In this document: one piece after another, positions 25,082 through 32,882 of the stretch
Position numbering within the stretch: position 1 is the stretch's first letter
Layout of the letters: each line of letters opens with the position of its first letter
Program-made: the position numbers and the translations under genes
The notes under the pieces: model-generated
The model's input: only the letters and a program-made list of their open reading frames with translations
Told to the model about the DNA's origin: nothing
Database searches by the model: none
DNA from: Labilithrix sp.
GTDB lineage: Bacteria; Myxococcota_A; Polyangia; Polyangiales; Polyangiaceae
NCBI GenBank assembly: GCA_019637195.1
Contig: JAHBWA010000073.1
Coordinates: forward strand, 1 to 41,932
Length of the DNA stretch: 41,932 nt
Direction: 5' to 3'

Positions 25082-26749
25082 TCAGAAGCCGATAAAGCAC
25101 TTGCCCGCGATGTCCGGCGCCTCGGTCAAGCCGCCCGACTGCCGATCGAAACGGAGGACGTCGTAGACGGGCGCGAACGACGGCGGCTGCGTATCCGCGA
25201 TGCCGTAGCAGTAGACGCCGCCGACGCTGTTCCAGGTGCCGAACCGCTTGTCGATGTCCGGCGGCCCGAGCGCGCCCTCGTACGTGGTCTCCCCGGCTGT
25301 GATGAGCCGGAAGGCGTTGGCGATGGCGTCGAGAGGGCCGGGATGAATCGACGGTCCGGAGAGCAAGTTCCGGACTCCGTCGCCGATGTTCCGGCCCGTG
25401 GCGCGCGCGCCGGGCTCGGACGCGGCGAGGCCGTAAGCGATCCAGTACACGGCGTCGTAGAAGTTCTCGGCCGCCGCGTACTCCGCTTGGGGGACATTCG
25501 GGAAGCGAACCTGCATCCGCTCGAGCCACGCCACGCGCTGGGTGTCGTCCGCGGCGCCGGCGTACTGGACCCCCATGAAGCGCTTTCGCTTCTCGGCGCG
25601 AGGCTCGTTCACGTTCGTGTTGATGTAGCTTTCGAGCACGGCGCGCGCGTTTCGGGGGGCGAGGAGCCAGTGGGGCAGAGGCGCGCCAGCGTCCGACAGC
25701 CCCGTCTCGACCTCCCTCACGACGTCGATGATCTCGTCCGCGGTGATCGCGAGGACCACGTCGGGCCGGAAGTCGATCAGGCTCGCTCGGATCTCCGCGT
25801 AGTTCGGGGATCCGTTCTGCTCGATGGCGGGTAACGGGATGCGCCTGAAGTTGCCGTCGTTGTCCGCGGCCGACTTTCCGTTGAAGGCGATCGCCTTCTC
25901 GAGCAGGCGCTTCCCCGAGCCTTCGACGGTGCGGTCCTGCGGGCCGAGCCGAACGACTGTCGAGATCGCGCTCTCGATCGACGCGTTGGTGTCGAGGAGG
26001 GCGACCTTGAGCGGCCCGTCGGCCAGGCCGTTCGGGCGCAGCTTGCTCTCCACGCGCGCGAGCAGCGGACGGTAGGCGAGGGCGACGTCCTCTGGCGTGC
26101 CGAGGAGGTTCCAGACGAGCTGCTCGACGGGCTGAAACTTCAGCGTCTCGGCCGTCACGTTCGGATTGATGGTGAAGACCCCGGCCGGCACCGTGATCTC
26201 CGTCGCGAACCGGGTCATGTCCCCCGCGCTGAAGTTGGCGATGATCGCCTGGAGCTCGAGATCCTGGACGACGTGCTTGACGCTCCGCTCCACGACCTCG
26301 GGCTCGCTCGCGCAGAGGAGCATTGCGACGTCGCGACGCGTCTGGCCGGGAATGCCGCCGGCTTCCGCGAGCTCGGTGAGGGCCAGGTCGTAGGCGTACA
26401 CGAAGCGGTTACGAAGCTGGTTCGCGACCTCGAAGGGAATGAACGAGGCCGTGACGACGACGTTGTCACGCGCGAGCACCTCGTTCGACGGCAGCACTTG
26501 CGGTAAGCACAGATCCTGGTCGACGGTGACGCACCTCCCGGCGACGCAGAGCGCAGGGGCGTTTCCGGCTTTCGCGATGCACTCCGCGTTCGCCGTGCAC
26601 TCCGGCGCAGCGTCGGAGTCGTCGCCGGCGTCTCCGCTCGAGTCCGCCCCACTGGCGCGGACGCGCAGATCGTCGAGCCCCAGCAAGGGACCGCACGCGA
26701 AGAGACCGAGGACGCCGAGCGTGAGCGCGTGACGCGCGAGCGTGCTCAC
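25082..26749 (-). CDS. Periplasmic-binding-type (branched-chain amino acid receptor-like) lipoprotein
   Basis: The product has 555 residues. The start is GTG in a GTGA overlap with the upstream gene's stop, giving a signal ending GLFACGP (lipobox Cys). A longer open frame upstream is ignored because it lies inside the neighbour. After a Cys-containing linker (CTANAECIAKAG, CVAGRC), the body has LALTELAEAGGIPGQTRRDV, VVQDLELQAIIANFSAGD, FRPDVVLAITADEIIDVV and AENFYDAVYWIAYGLA. These match the type 1 periplasmic-binding fold of LivJ-like receptors. No ABC transporter genes are nearby, so it may act as a sensor domain rather than for uptake. It is translationally coupled to the PEGA-like protein. 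Confidence 0.8.
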   Translation of the reverse strand: MSTLARHALTLGVLGLFACGPLLGLDDLRVRASGADSSGDAGDDSDAAPECTANAECIAKAGNAPALCVAGRCVTVDQDLCLPQVLPSNEVLARDNVVVTASFIPFEVANQLRNRFVYAYDLALTELAEAGGIPGQTRRDVAMLLCASEPEVVERSVKHVVQDLELQAIIANFSAGDMTRFATEITVPAGVFTINPNVTAETLKFQPVEQLVWNLLGTPEDVALAYRPLLARVESKLRPNGLADGPLKVALLDTNASIESAISTVVRLGPQDRTVEGSGKRLLEKAIAFNGKSAADNDGNFRRIPLPAIEQNGSPNYAEIRASLIDFRPDVVLAITADEIIDVVREVETGLSDAGAPLPHWLLAPRNARAVLESYINTNVNEPRAEKRKRFMGVQYAGAADDTQRVAWLERMQVRFPNVPQAEYAAAENFYDAVYWIAYGLAASEPGARATGRNIGDGVRNLLSGPSIHPGPLDAIANAFRLITAGETTYEGALGPPDIDKRFGTWNSVGGVYCYGIADTQPPSFAPVYDVLRFDRQSGGLTEAPDIAGKCFIGF

Positions 26750-27666
26750 CAGTGCCCGCCGATCCCGAAGGTCCCGCCGCCCGGGCGGAGGGCGGCGCTC
26801 GCGACGACGGTGACGCGCGGAGGCGCGAAGAGGACGAGCGAGAGGCCCCCGGCGAGCAGCACGCCGCCGGCGATGAAGCCGATGGTCGACATGCGCGCCG
26901 CCGATCGCGCGTCGGAGAGATGCGGCTCGTCGCACTCGCCGTTGACGTCGCAGTTGGCGTCGCCCTTCTTCATGAGCGCCGAGATCCCGAAGACGGCGCC
27001 GACTCCGAGGCCGATCACGCCTGCGCCCGCCGCGCCGTAGCCGACGTACTGCAGCGTGCTCGTCGAGGTCTTGGGCCCGAGATCCGACCCGGGCGCGGTC
27101 GCGCCGGTCGCTGGAGAGAGCGCGGCGAGCTCCTCGGCCGGAGCGTCGAACACCGCCGCGACGCTCTGCGCCTTCTCTCCCTCGCGCACGAGCACGTGCC
27201 GCTCGACCTTGGCGCCATCGGGGCCGACGAAGACGAACGACTGCTCCCCAGGCTCCATCTCGATCGCGCGACCGTCGAGGCGAGCCGCGAGCTCCTCACC
27301 GCCCGGCGTGGTCACGCGGACGTCGATGAGATCGCGCTTCGCCGTGTTGCGCGCGGAGAAGACGACGGTCGGAATGCGGGCGTCCACCTCCGGGAGCCAC
27401 CGCGAGCAGTCGGAGACCATCCAGTCCTTGCAGCCCGAACGTAGGCAGGTGTGGAGCTGCTCTCGGGCCTGCATCAGCCTGGCGGGCTGCCCGGAAGACG
27501 ACTTCATCATGACCTGCGCATGCTCGTAGGAGCTCGTGCACATGTCGGCGTCCTGCTCCGCCGCCGTCGCAGGTGACGCCGAGTCGTCTCCGGGCTGGGC
27601 GAGCGTCGCGCGCGTGACGAAGAGGAGCGACGAGGCGATGAGCGCAATCGCGGGTGTCTTGCTCAA
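26746..27666 (-). CDS. PEGA-like exported membrane protein (kinase-associated family)
   Basis: The product has 306 residues. The only usable start is TTG, directly giving a good signal peptide (MSKTPAIALIASSLLFVTRA, cut after TLA). A Cys-rich N-terminal segment (CTSSYEHAQVMMKSSSG, CLRSGCKDWMVSDCSRWLPE) is followed by a PEGA-like beta domain (RDLIDVRVTTPGGEELAARL, DGRAIEMEPGEQSFVF, KVERHVLVREGEKAQ) and two C-terminal transmembrane stretches (GAGVIGLGVGAVFGISAL, GFIAGGVLLAGGLSLVLF). This architecture recurs in Polyangia near Ser/Thr kinase genes. It is the first gene of the three-gene operon, overlapping the next by four bases. No Shine-Dalgarno is visible before the TTG. A role in envelope sensing is inferred. 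Confidence 0.75.
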   Translation of the reverse strand: MSKTPAIALIASSLLFVTRATLAQPGDDSASPATAAEQDADMCTSSYEHAQVMMKSSSGQPARLMQAREQLHTCLRSGCKDWMVSDCSRWLPEVDARIPTVVFSARNTAKRDLIDVRVTTPGGEELAARLDGRAIEMEPGEQSFVFVGPDGAKVERHVLVREGEKAQSVAAVFDAPAEELAALSPATGATAPGSDLGPKTSTSTLQYVGYGAAGAGVIGLGVGAVFGISALMKKGDANCDVNGECDEPHLSDARSAARMSTIGFIAGGVLLAGGLSLVLFAPPRVTVVASAALRPGGGTFGIGGHW

Positions 27667-27826
27667 GGAGGTCTCGTGGTCCGCGCGGCCGACGCTACGC
27701 GCATCGAGCTCGTCGAGTGAGGGCAGATCTGCGGAGGTGAGCGTCCAATCTACCGGGCCCCGCTCGCCCGCGTCCGAAGAAAGAACGCGGGCGAGGGCGC
27801 CCCGACGAGGGTGACGGTCGCCGTGG

Positions 27827-28549
27827 TCAGATGCAGCGGCGGAGCGTGCCCGAGGCCTGAATGACCTTGGTGGTGAGCGTGCCTTCGCTGAGCGTCGTCG
27901 GGGAGCACGGGGTGCCGGCTGCCGGCGGGTTTGCGCCGCCGGTGTTGTACGCGGTCGGCCACTTCAGCACCTTCGTCTCCTCGTTGCTGTTCACGAACAC
28001 GGCGGCCGCCGTCGCGCCGGTCGAAGTGCCGAGCCTCTCCTTCGTCGTCGCCGGCTCGGGGTCCATCGTCAGCATCTTCGCGCGGTGGGCGAAGAAGGGG
28101 CCGACGTCGCAGTATTGCTGGACGGTCGTGGCGCAGGTCGTGAGATCGATCTCGGGGACGGTCAGCTCGTAGTGGATGCCCATGAGCTTCTTGGACCCGC
28201 ACTGGATCTCGAGCGGCAGTGAGGTGTTCACCGTCACTTCGCCGCTGGCGAGTCGGTTTCGCAGGTCGATGATGCACGCCAGCTTGGTGCACGGCGAGAT
28301 CGCGTGCGTGATGTTGTCCCCGCCGAGGACGAACGAGGCGAGCTCCGACGCCGTCCGCTGCTGCGCTGCGGGGTTCTTTCCGCACGAGGCGGACGGTCGG
28401 GAGCGGTCCGCGACGAGATCCGTGTCCACGTCGACGTTCACGTCGTCCTTGGCGGTGGCGTCACCGGAGTCGTCGACGGCGCAGCCGCCGAGCAGAGCGA
28501 TGGTGCCGAGGGTCGCGAGCGTGACGACGAGACGACGGAGGTGGGGCAT
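27827..28549 (-). CDS. Small lipoprotein, function unknown
   Basis: The 240-residue product has a signal peptide with canonical lipobox LLGGC and a short Asp-rich linker (DDSGDATAKDDVNVDVDTD). The domain has at least eight Cys residues (SASCGKNPA, SPCTKLACIIDLRNRL, IQCGSKKL, TTCATTVQQYC, TPCSPTT, LRRC), so disulfide bonds are expected. The start was chosen because the signal peptide begins here and AAGGA lies about 11 bases upstream; the frame stays open upstream without domain character. No family was recognised. It is transcribed away from the Ser/Thr kinase. Confidence 0.75.
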   Translation of the reverse strand: MPHLRRLVVTLATLGTIALLGGCAVDDSGDATAKDDVNVDVDTDLVADRSRPSASCGKNPAAQQRTASELASFVLGGDNITHAISPCTKLACIIDLRNRLASGEVTVNTSLPLEIQCGSKKLMGIHYELTVPEIDLTTCATTVQQYCDVGPFFAHRAKMLTMDPEPATTKERLGTSTGATAAAVFVNSNEETKVLKWPTAYNTGGANPPAAGTPCSPTTLSEGTLTTKVIQASGTLRRCI

Positions 28550-28713
28550 GAGGTGGGGGTCCTTCCGGGAGAGAGGATGGGTGTTGCCCGATGCTGCAGC
28601 AACCGCTGTGCCGTCGTCGCAGATACTCTCGAATTCACGGAAAACGGGAGTCTCATTGGCAAACGAACAGCGAGATGCGTTTGAGACTAACAGCAGAAAT
28701 GGCGGTGGAGGAC

Positions 28714-28725
28714 CAACGAAAGTTG
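28714..28725. promoter_or_regulatory. CAACGAAAGTTG dyad, first copy
   Basis: Four-base arms CAAC/GTTG surround GAAA. The identical 12-mer occurs inverted at 28961-28972 upstream of the kinase, and flanking bases also agree (GA-CAACGAAAGTTG-A). Two matching sites in one divergent region suggest a regulator binding both. Confidence 0.4.
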
Positions 28726-28958
28726 AACAATCCGCGGGAGACGGCGGCGGACCCGCCGCTCGAGGACGGCCGGTAGGGCGCCGCTGTCGTCGCGCCGCCG
28801 TGCTCAACTTGCGCCCTTCGGGCGGCGCAACACGCGCCCGTAGAGCACGGAGCCCGGCGCGGCTGGCGCCGTCGAGCGCGCAGCGGACTGCGCCGCCGAA
28901 CGCGGAGGAGCCGCGCCATCGAACGCGCCTGCCCGCGTCCCGCTCGCGCGCGACAAAC

Positions 28959-28974
28959 ATCAACTTTCGTTGAT
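28959..28974. promoter_or_regulatory. ATCAACTTTCGTTGAT dyad near the kinase start
   Basis: Six-base arms ATCAAC/GTTGAT flank TTTC. The site ends 36 bases before the kinase ATG, where a repressor or promoter element would lie. It contains the reverse complement of the 28714 site. Confidence 0.5.
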
Positions 28975-29010
28975 CGGTTATGCGCCCCTTGCCCGTATGC
29001 TCCCCGATCC

Positions 29011-30573
29011 ATGTCTTCCCCGTCGTCCAGCGACCTCCCTATTCCGATTGGGCAGGTGATCGGCGGGCGCTACGCGGTCTCCGGCGTGCTCGGGCGCGGC
29101 GGCATGGGCGTGGTGCTCGCGGGGCGGCACCTGGAGCTCGGCGAGCGCGTCGCCATCAAGTTCCTGCACAGGGAGCACGCGGGGCACGCCGACCGCTTCT
29201 TCCGTGAGGCGCGCGCGGCGGCGCGCATCCGGAGCGAGCACGTCGTGCGCATCTTCGACGTCGGGCGCCTCGAGACGGGCGAGCCGTACATCGTCATGGA
29301 GCACCTCGACGGTGAGGACGTCGCGGCGCGCCTCGAGCGGCTCGGCCGGCTCGAGCCCGTACAGGTCGCCGACATCCTGCTCGACGCCTGCCAGGCGCTC
29401 GCGGAGGCGCACGCGGCCGGTATCGTCCATCGCGACCTGAAGCCCGCGAACATCTTCCTCGCGCGCGGCCCGGGCGGCGACGACCTCGTCAAGCTGCTCG
29501 ACTTCGGCGTGGCGAAGGTGCCCGACGGCGGCGCCGTGACGAGGACGGCGACGCTGCTCGGCTCGCCTGTCTACATGTCTCCCGAGCAGCTCATGGCGTC
29601 GCGCGACGTCGATGCGCGCTCGGACATCTGGAGCCTCGGCGTCATTCTCTTCGAGCTGCTCACGGGCAGCCTCCCGTTCGAGGGCGACTCGATCGTCCAC
29701 CTCGGGATCCTCATCCGCGAGAAGCCCACGCCGCGCGCGCGCGATTCGCGCCCGGAGCTCGACGAGGCGATCGACGAGGTGATCGCGCGCTGCCTCGCGA
29801 AGGAGCGCACCGCCCGCTACGCCGACGTCGCCGAGTTCGCGGCCGCGATCGCCCCGTTCGCTTCGCCCGATCTCGCCCACGGCGTGTCGCGCATCCGCCG
29901 GGTCCTCGGCGAGGGGCGCCGCCAGGCGAACGCCGCGCTCGCGTCGACCATTCCGCCCGCGTCCGACGAGCCCCTCTCCGGAGAGTCGCTCGTCGCGACC
30001 GCCGCGCTGGGACCTGCGTCGTCGCGAGGAAGCGGCGCGTCGGTCGAGGTCGCGCTGCTCCCGATGACCGCGACGTTCTCTGCGGTCTCCTCGTCGGCGA
30101 CCTCCCCGGACGCCGCGAAGCGCCGGTCGCGCACGCGCAAGCTGCTCGTCGTCGGCGCGATCGCGGGCGTGCTCCTCCCGCTCGTCGCCTGGCGGCTCGC
30201 GGCGCCGGTCGCGGATCCGGCGCAACCCGACGCGCTCCGCAGCGCGGCGACGAGCGAGCCGTCCGAGAGCGCCGCGAGCCAGGCGCACGCCGCGCCCGCG
30301 GTACCGAGCGTGACGAGCTCGCCGAGCGAGCAGGCGACCGCGAGCGCTGCGCCGGCGGAGAGCGCGGAGATCGCCGTCGCCGCGTCGACCCCCTCTCCGG
30401 CCCGCCCCGGTGGGCGCCTGCCGGTGAAGAAGGATCCGACCCCGTCGCGCTCGGCGGCGGCGTCCACGACCGCCGCGCCCACGACGACGGGCGCGGCGGC
30501 GGCCCCCAACTGCAACCCGCCCTACACGATCGACGAGCGCGGCGTACGCCGCGCCAAGCGCGAGTGCCTCTGA
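29011..30573 (+). CDS. Membrane-anchored eukaryote-like Ser/Thr protein kinase (PknB type)
   Basis: The product has 520 residues. The kinase domain (about 18-285) shows the glycine loop GRGGMGVV, Lys50 in VAIKFL, HRDLKPANI (His140 onward), DFG (164-166), a GSPVYMSPEQL activation segment and DIWSLGVILFELLTG. All catalytic residues are present. After a Ser/Ala-rich linker comes one transmembrane helix (LLVVGAIAGVLLPLVAW, about 378-394), then an external low-complexity Ser/Ala/Thr-rich tail ending NPPYTIDERGVRRAKRECL. No PASTA or known sensor domain is seen. The gene stands alone, facing the transaldolase gene across a tandem array. The nearby PEGA-like protein and ligand-binding lipoprotein are plausible functional partners, and the FHA activator a plausible reader; none is proven. 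Confidence 0.92.
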   Translation: MSSPSSSDLPIPIGQVIGGRYAVSGVLGRGGMGVVLAGRHLELGERVAIKFLHREHAGHADRFFREARAAARIRSEHVVRIFDVGRLETGEPYIVMEHLDGEDVAARLERLGRLEPVQVADILLDACQALAEAHAAGIVHRDLKPANIFLARGPGGDDLVKLLDFGVAKVPDGGAVTRTATLLGSPVYMSPEQLMASRDVDARSDIWSLGVILFELLTGSLPFEGDSIVHLGILIREKPTPRARDSRPELDEAIDEVIARCLAKERTARYADVAEFAAAIAPFASPDLAHGVSRIRRVLGEGRRQANAALASTIPPASDEPLSGESLVATAALGPASSRGSGASVEVALLPMTATFSAVSSSATSPDAAKRRSRTRKLLVVGAIAGVLLPLVAWRLAAPVADPAQPDALRSAATSEPSESAASQAHAAPAVPSVTSSPSEQATASAAPAESAEIAVAASTPSPARPGGRLPVKKDPTPSRSAAASTTAAPTTTGAAAAPNCNPPYTIDERGVRRAKRECL

Positions 30574-30590
30574 TCGGATCCGCGCTCGAT

Positions 30591-30841
30591 CGCTCGTGAG
30601 GTGCCCGCGTGCCCGTGAGGCGCCCGCGCGTCGATCGCACCGCTCGTGAGGCGCCCGCGCCTCGATCGCATCGCTCGTGAGGTGCCCGCGTGCCCGTGAG
30701 GCGCCCGCGCGTCGATCGCATCGCTCGTGAGGTGCCTGCGTGCCCGTGAGGCGCCCGCGCGTCGATCGCACCGCTCGTGAGGTGCCCGCGTGCCCGTGAG
30801 GCGCCCGCGCGTCGATCGCACCGCTCGTGACGCGCCCGCCT
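30591..30841. repeat. Tandem array, 50-bp units with one 31-bp short unit
   Basis: Units begin CGCTCGTGAGGTGCCCGCGT and end TCGATCGCAC or TCGATCGCAT. They run 30591-30640 (50), 30641-30671 (31), 30672-30721, 30722-30771 and 30772-30821 (50 each), then a decaying sixth copy. The short unit lacks 19 internal bases that look like one of two sub-copies of GTGAGG-x-GCCCGCG. Copies are nearly identical, so the array is young. It fills the gap between the convergent kinase and transaldolase genes. Spacers and acquisition genes are absent, so it is not a CRISPR array. Confidence 0.85.
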
Positions 30842-30882
30842 CGAGGCGGGCGCCGAAGGGGGCTGCGCTCTCGCGCGATCGA

Positions 30883-31881
30883 TCAGGTCGACGCGGACGC
30901 GCCCGCGCCGGCGGAGAGGCGCTCGGCGAGCTGCTTCTCGAGGGCGACGAGCGCCTTGGAGAAGCCCTGGATGCCCTCGTCGAGCTTCTCCTTCGCCATC
31001 GGATCCGCGTCGTGCATCTTGCGGAAGACGGCCTCGTTCATCTCGATCTTCTCGATCGACTTCGCCTTGGCCTTCGCCGGATCGAGCTTGCGCGGGAGAT
31101 CGCCGGTGGCGGCCTCGAGCTCGGCGAGGAGGCTCGGCGCGATCGTGAGCAGATCGCAGCCCGCGAGCTCGACGATCTCGCCCATGTTGCGGAAGCTCGC
31201 GCCCATGACCTCGGTCGCGTGACCGAAGTGCTTGTAATACTCGTAGATGCTCGTGACGCTGAGGACGCCCGGATCCTCGTGGGGCGCGTAGTCCTTGCCG
31301 GTCGACTTCTTGTACCAATCGAGGATCCGCCCGACGAAGGGCGAGATGAGCGTGACCTTCGCCTCGGCGCACGCCACCGCCTGGTGCATGCCGAAGAGCA
31401 GCGTGAGGTTGCAGTGGATCCCCTCCTTCTCGAGGATCTCCGCCGCGCGGATCCCCTCCCAGGTCGACGCGATCTTGATGAGGATGCGGTCGCGCTTGGT
31501 GCCGGCGGCCTCGTAGAGCGCGATGAGGTGGCGCGCCTTGTCGACGGTCGCCTGCGTGTCGTACGAGAGTCGCGCGTCGACCTCGGTCGAGACGCGGCCG
31601 GGGACGATCTTGAGGATCTCCAGGCCGAACTCGACCGCGAGCCGATCGATCGCGTGCTTCACGACCTCGTCGGTGCCCCCGCCCTTCGCCTCCTTGCGCG
31701 CCCAGGCGAGCGCGTCGTCGACGAGCTTCGCGTACGCCGGCATCGACGCCGCGGTCGTGATGAGCGACGGGTTGGTCGTCGTGTCGCGGGGCCTGAACTT
31801 CTCGATCGAGTTGATGTCGCCGGTGTCCGCGACGACGACGGTCATGCTCTTGAGCTGCTCGAGGAAGTTCTTCTGGCTCAT
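30883..31881 (-). CDS. tal: Transaldolase
   Basis: The 332-residue enzyme starts MSQKNFLEQLKSMTVVVADT, the typical TalB N-terminus. It carries TTNPSL (35-40), the Schiff-base Lys136 in RILIKIASTWEGIRAA, and NLTLLFGMHQAVACAEA with SPFVGRILDW. It moves a dihydroxyacetone unit between sedoheptulose 7-phosphate and glyceraldehyde 3-phosphate in the non-oxidative pentose phosphate pathway, in the cytoplasm. Length is close to E. coli TalB (317), with a slightly longer C-terminus ending GAGASAST. The start was chosen at the conserved N-terminus with GGAAAGAGAG upstream; the open frame extends much further upstream but is non-coding in character. It stands alone rather than with transketolase. Confidence 0.97.
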   Translation of the reverse strand: MSQKNFLEQLKSMTVVVADTGDINSIEKFRPRDTTTNPSLITTAASMPAYAKLVDDALAWARKEAKGGGTDEVVKHAIDRLAVEFGLEILKIVPGRVSTEVDARLSYDTQATVDKARHLIALYEAAGTKRDRILIKIASTWEGIRAAEILEKEGIHCNLTLLFGMHQAVACAEAKVTLISPFVGRILDWYKKSTGKDYAPHEDPGVLSVTSIYEYYKHFGHATEVMGASFRNMGEIVELAGCDLLTIAPSLLAELEAATGDLPRKLDPAKAKAKSIEKIEMNEAVFRKMHDADPMAKEKLDEGIQGFSKALVALEKQLAERLSAGAGASAST

Positions 31882-32226
31882 CACGACGCTCTCTTTCCTG
31901 GCGTGGGGTTTCGTGCGGTGAGCGCCTCTCGCGGCGGCGCTGCGTGCGGGGCGAGGTCCCTCGATTACCACGTCGCGCGCGTGAGCGCGCCGCTGAGGCT
32001 CTCCGGAACAGCTCGAGCGCCCTGAGGCGCTCTTCCTCGCTCGATCGGGATGCTCTCGAGGGGCGTCGTCGCCGCAGCGCGAGCGTGGCGCGATTCCTCG
32101 TTTGCCGCCGCGACGCCGGCAAACGAGCACGAATGCAGCGCGTTTCGCCCCGCCCGCATACACGCGCCCACTCGTTTGCGGTGCTGAAGTTGGCCCCTCG
32201 GCCCGCGGGTTGCTGTTGTCGAAGGC
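31882..32226. other. 345-bp divergent control region tal / secreted protein
   Basis: No gene is present. It contains an 11-bp perfect inverted repeat and a third copy of its half-site (CTCGTTTGC at 32171-32179), 48 bases upstream of the secreted-protein start. Confidence 0.45.
32097..32127. promoter_or_regulatory. 11-bp inverted repeat CTCGTTTGCCG, candidate operator
   Basis: CTCGTTTGCCG, nine bases, then CGGCAAACGAG. A further direct CTCGTTTGC lies at 32171-32179. Repeated half-sites in a divergent promoter region suggest a dimeric regulator controlling tal, the secreted-protein gene or both. Lack of a T-tract argues against a simple terminator. Confidence 0.45.
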
Positions 32227-32691
32227 ATGACGACGGACCGCACGACCCGGACTGGATCGAGGTGCTGGCGACGGTCGCTCCCGGCCGCCGTCGTGCTCGT
32301 GGCGTCGATGCTCGTCACGCCCATCGCCGGCGCCGCCGACGAGTCGATCGCCGTCGGCGAGGTCACCCCTCCACCAGCCGGCTCGGGCATCGACGTCTCG
32401 CTCCTGCGCGACGTCGCCGCCGCCGAGATCCGCCAGATCGACGCCTCGCGCCTGCGCGATCGCAGGAAGGTCGTCGTCTCCTTCGCGCTCACCGGCGCCG
32501 TCGCCGACAAGACGATCGCGTGCACGGTCAACGCGATGGTGCGCGACGCCCGCACCGGCGTGATGATCGGCATCATCGAGGCCGGTGCGCACGCCGACGG
32601 CCCGGCGTCGGCGGAGCTTCGCAAGCAGGTGGCCCGCGCCGCGGTGCGGAGCGCGGTGCAGCGCATCCCGCGCGTGCTCGGCGCGAAGTAG
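32227..32691 (+). CDS. Small exported protein, function unknown
   Basis: The 154-residue product has a signal peptide (basic start, then PAAVVLVASMLVTPIAGAA, cut after AGA or GAA). The mature part alternates charged helices and strands (DVSLLRDVAAAEIRQIDASR, RKVVVSFALTGAVADKTIAC, GVMIGIIEAGAHADG) and ends in a basic helix. No family was recognised, although the pattern is similar to small exported proteins seen in other myxobacteria. It precedes fumC by 191 bases on the same strand, so cotranscription is possible but not evident. The ribosome-binding site is weak. Confidence 0.7.
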   Translation: MTTDRTTRTGSRCWRRSLPAAVVLVASMLVTPIAGAADESIAVGEVTPPPAGSGIDVSLLRDVAAAEIRQIDASRLRDRRKVVVSFALTGAVADKTIACTVNAMVRDARTGVMIGIIEAGAHADGPASAELRKQVARAAVRSAVQRIPRVLGAK

Positions 32692-32882
32692 CGCTCGCGC
32701 GAGCCGTCGCACCGGAGCCTCGGAGCCGCCGCTCGCCGCGCGCGCACGACGCAGCGCGCCGCTGTCTCTCCCGCCCGACGTCGCCGCTCGACCCGCGTGC
32801 GCGTCGCAGCGCGTGGGCGCAGCGTACGGAGGCGCAGCGACGAGGCGCGAGGAACATCGCGCCTCGTGCTATCACCGCGCCC

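Larger units (their letters stand above)
28550..29010. other. 461-bp divergent control region lipoprotein / Ser-Thr kinase
   Basis: No gene is seen. Two copies of the motif GAyCAACGAAAGTTGA face each other about 235 bases apart (see separate sites). A GGCAAACGA at 28658 matches arms of a palindrome near the transaldolase gene. The stretch around 28800-28830 has a short GCCC-TTCG-GGGC-type hairpin. Confidence 0.4.

Noticed and set aside
26750..26935. Upstream extension of the ligand-binding lipoprotein
   Set aside because: It runs inside the PEGA-like gene in another frame and is Arg-rich; the GTGA overlap gives a proper lipoprotein signal.
30591..30841. CRISPR array
   Set aside because: Units are contiguous tandem copies without variable spacers, and there are no cas genes in the window.
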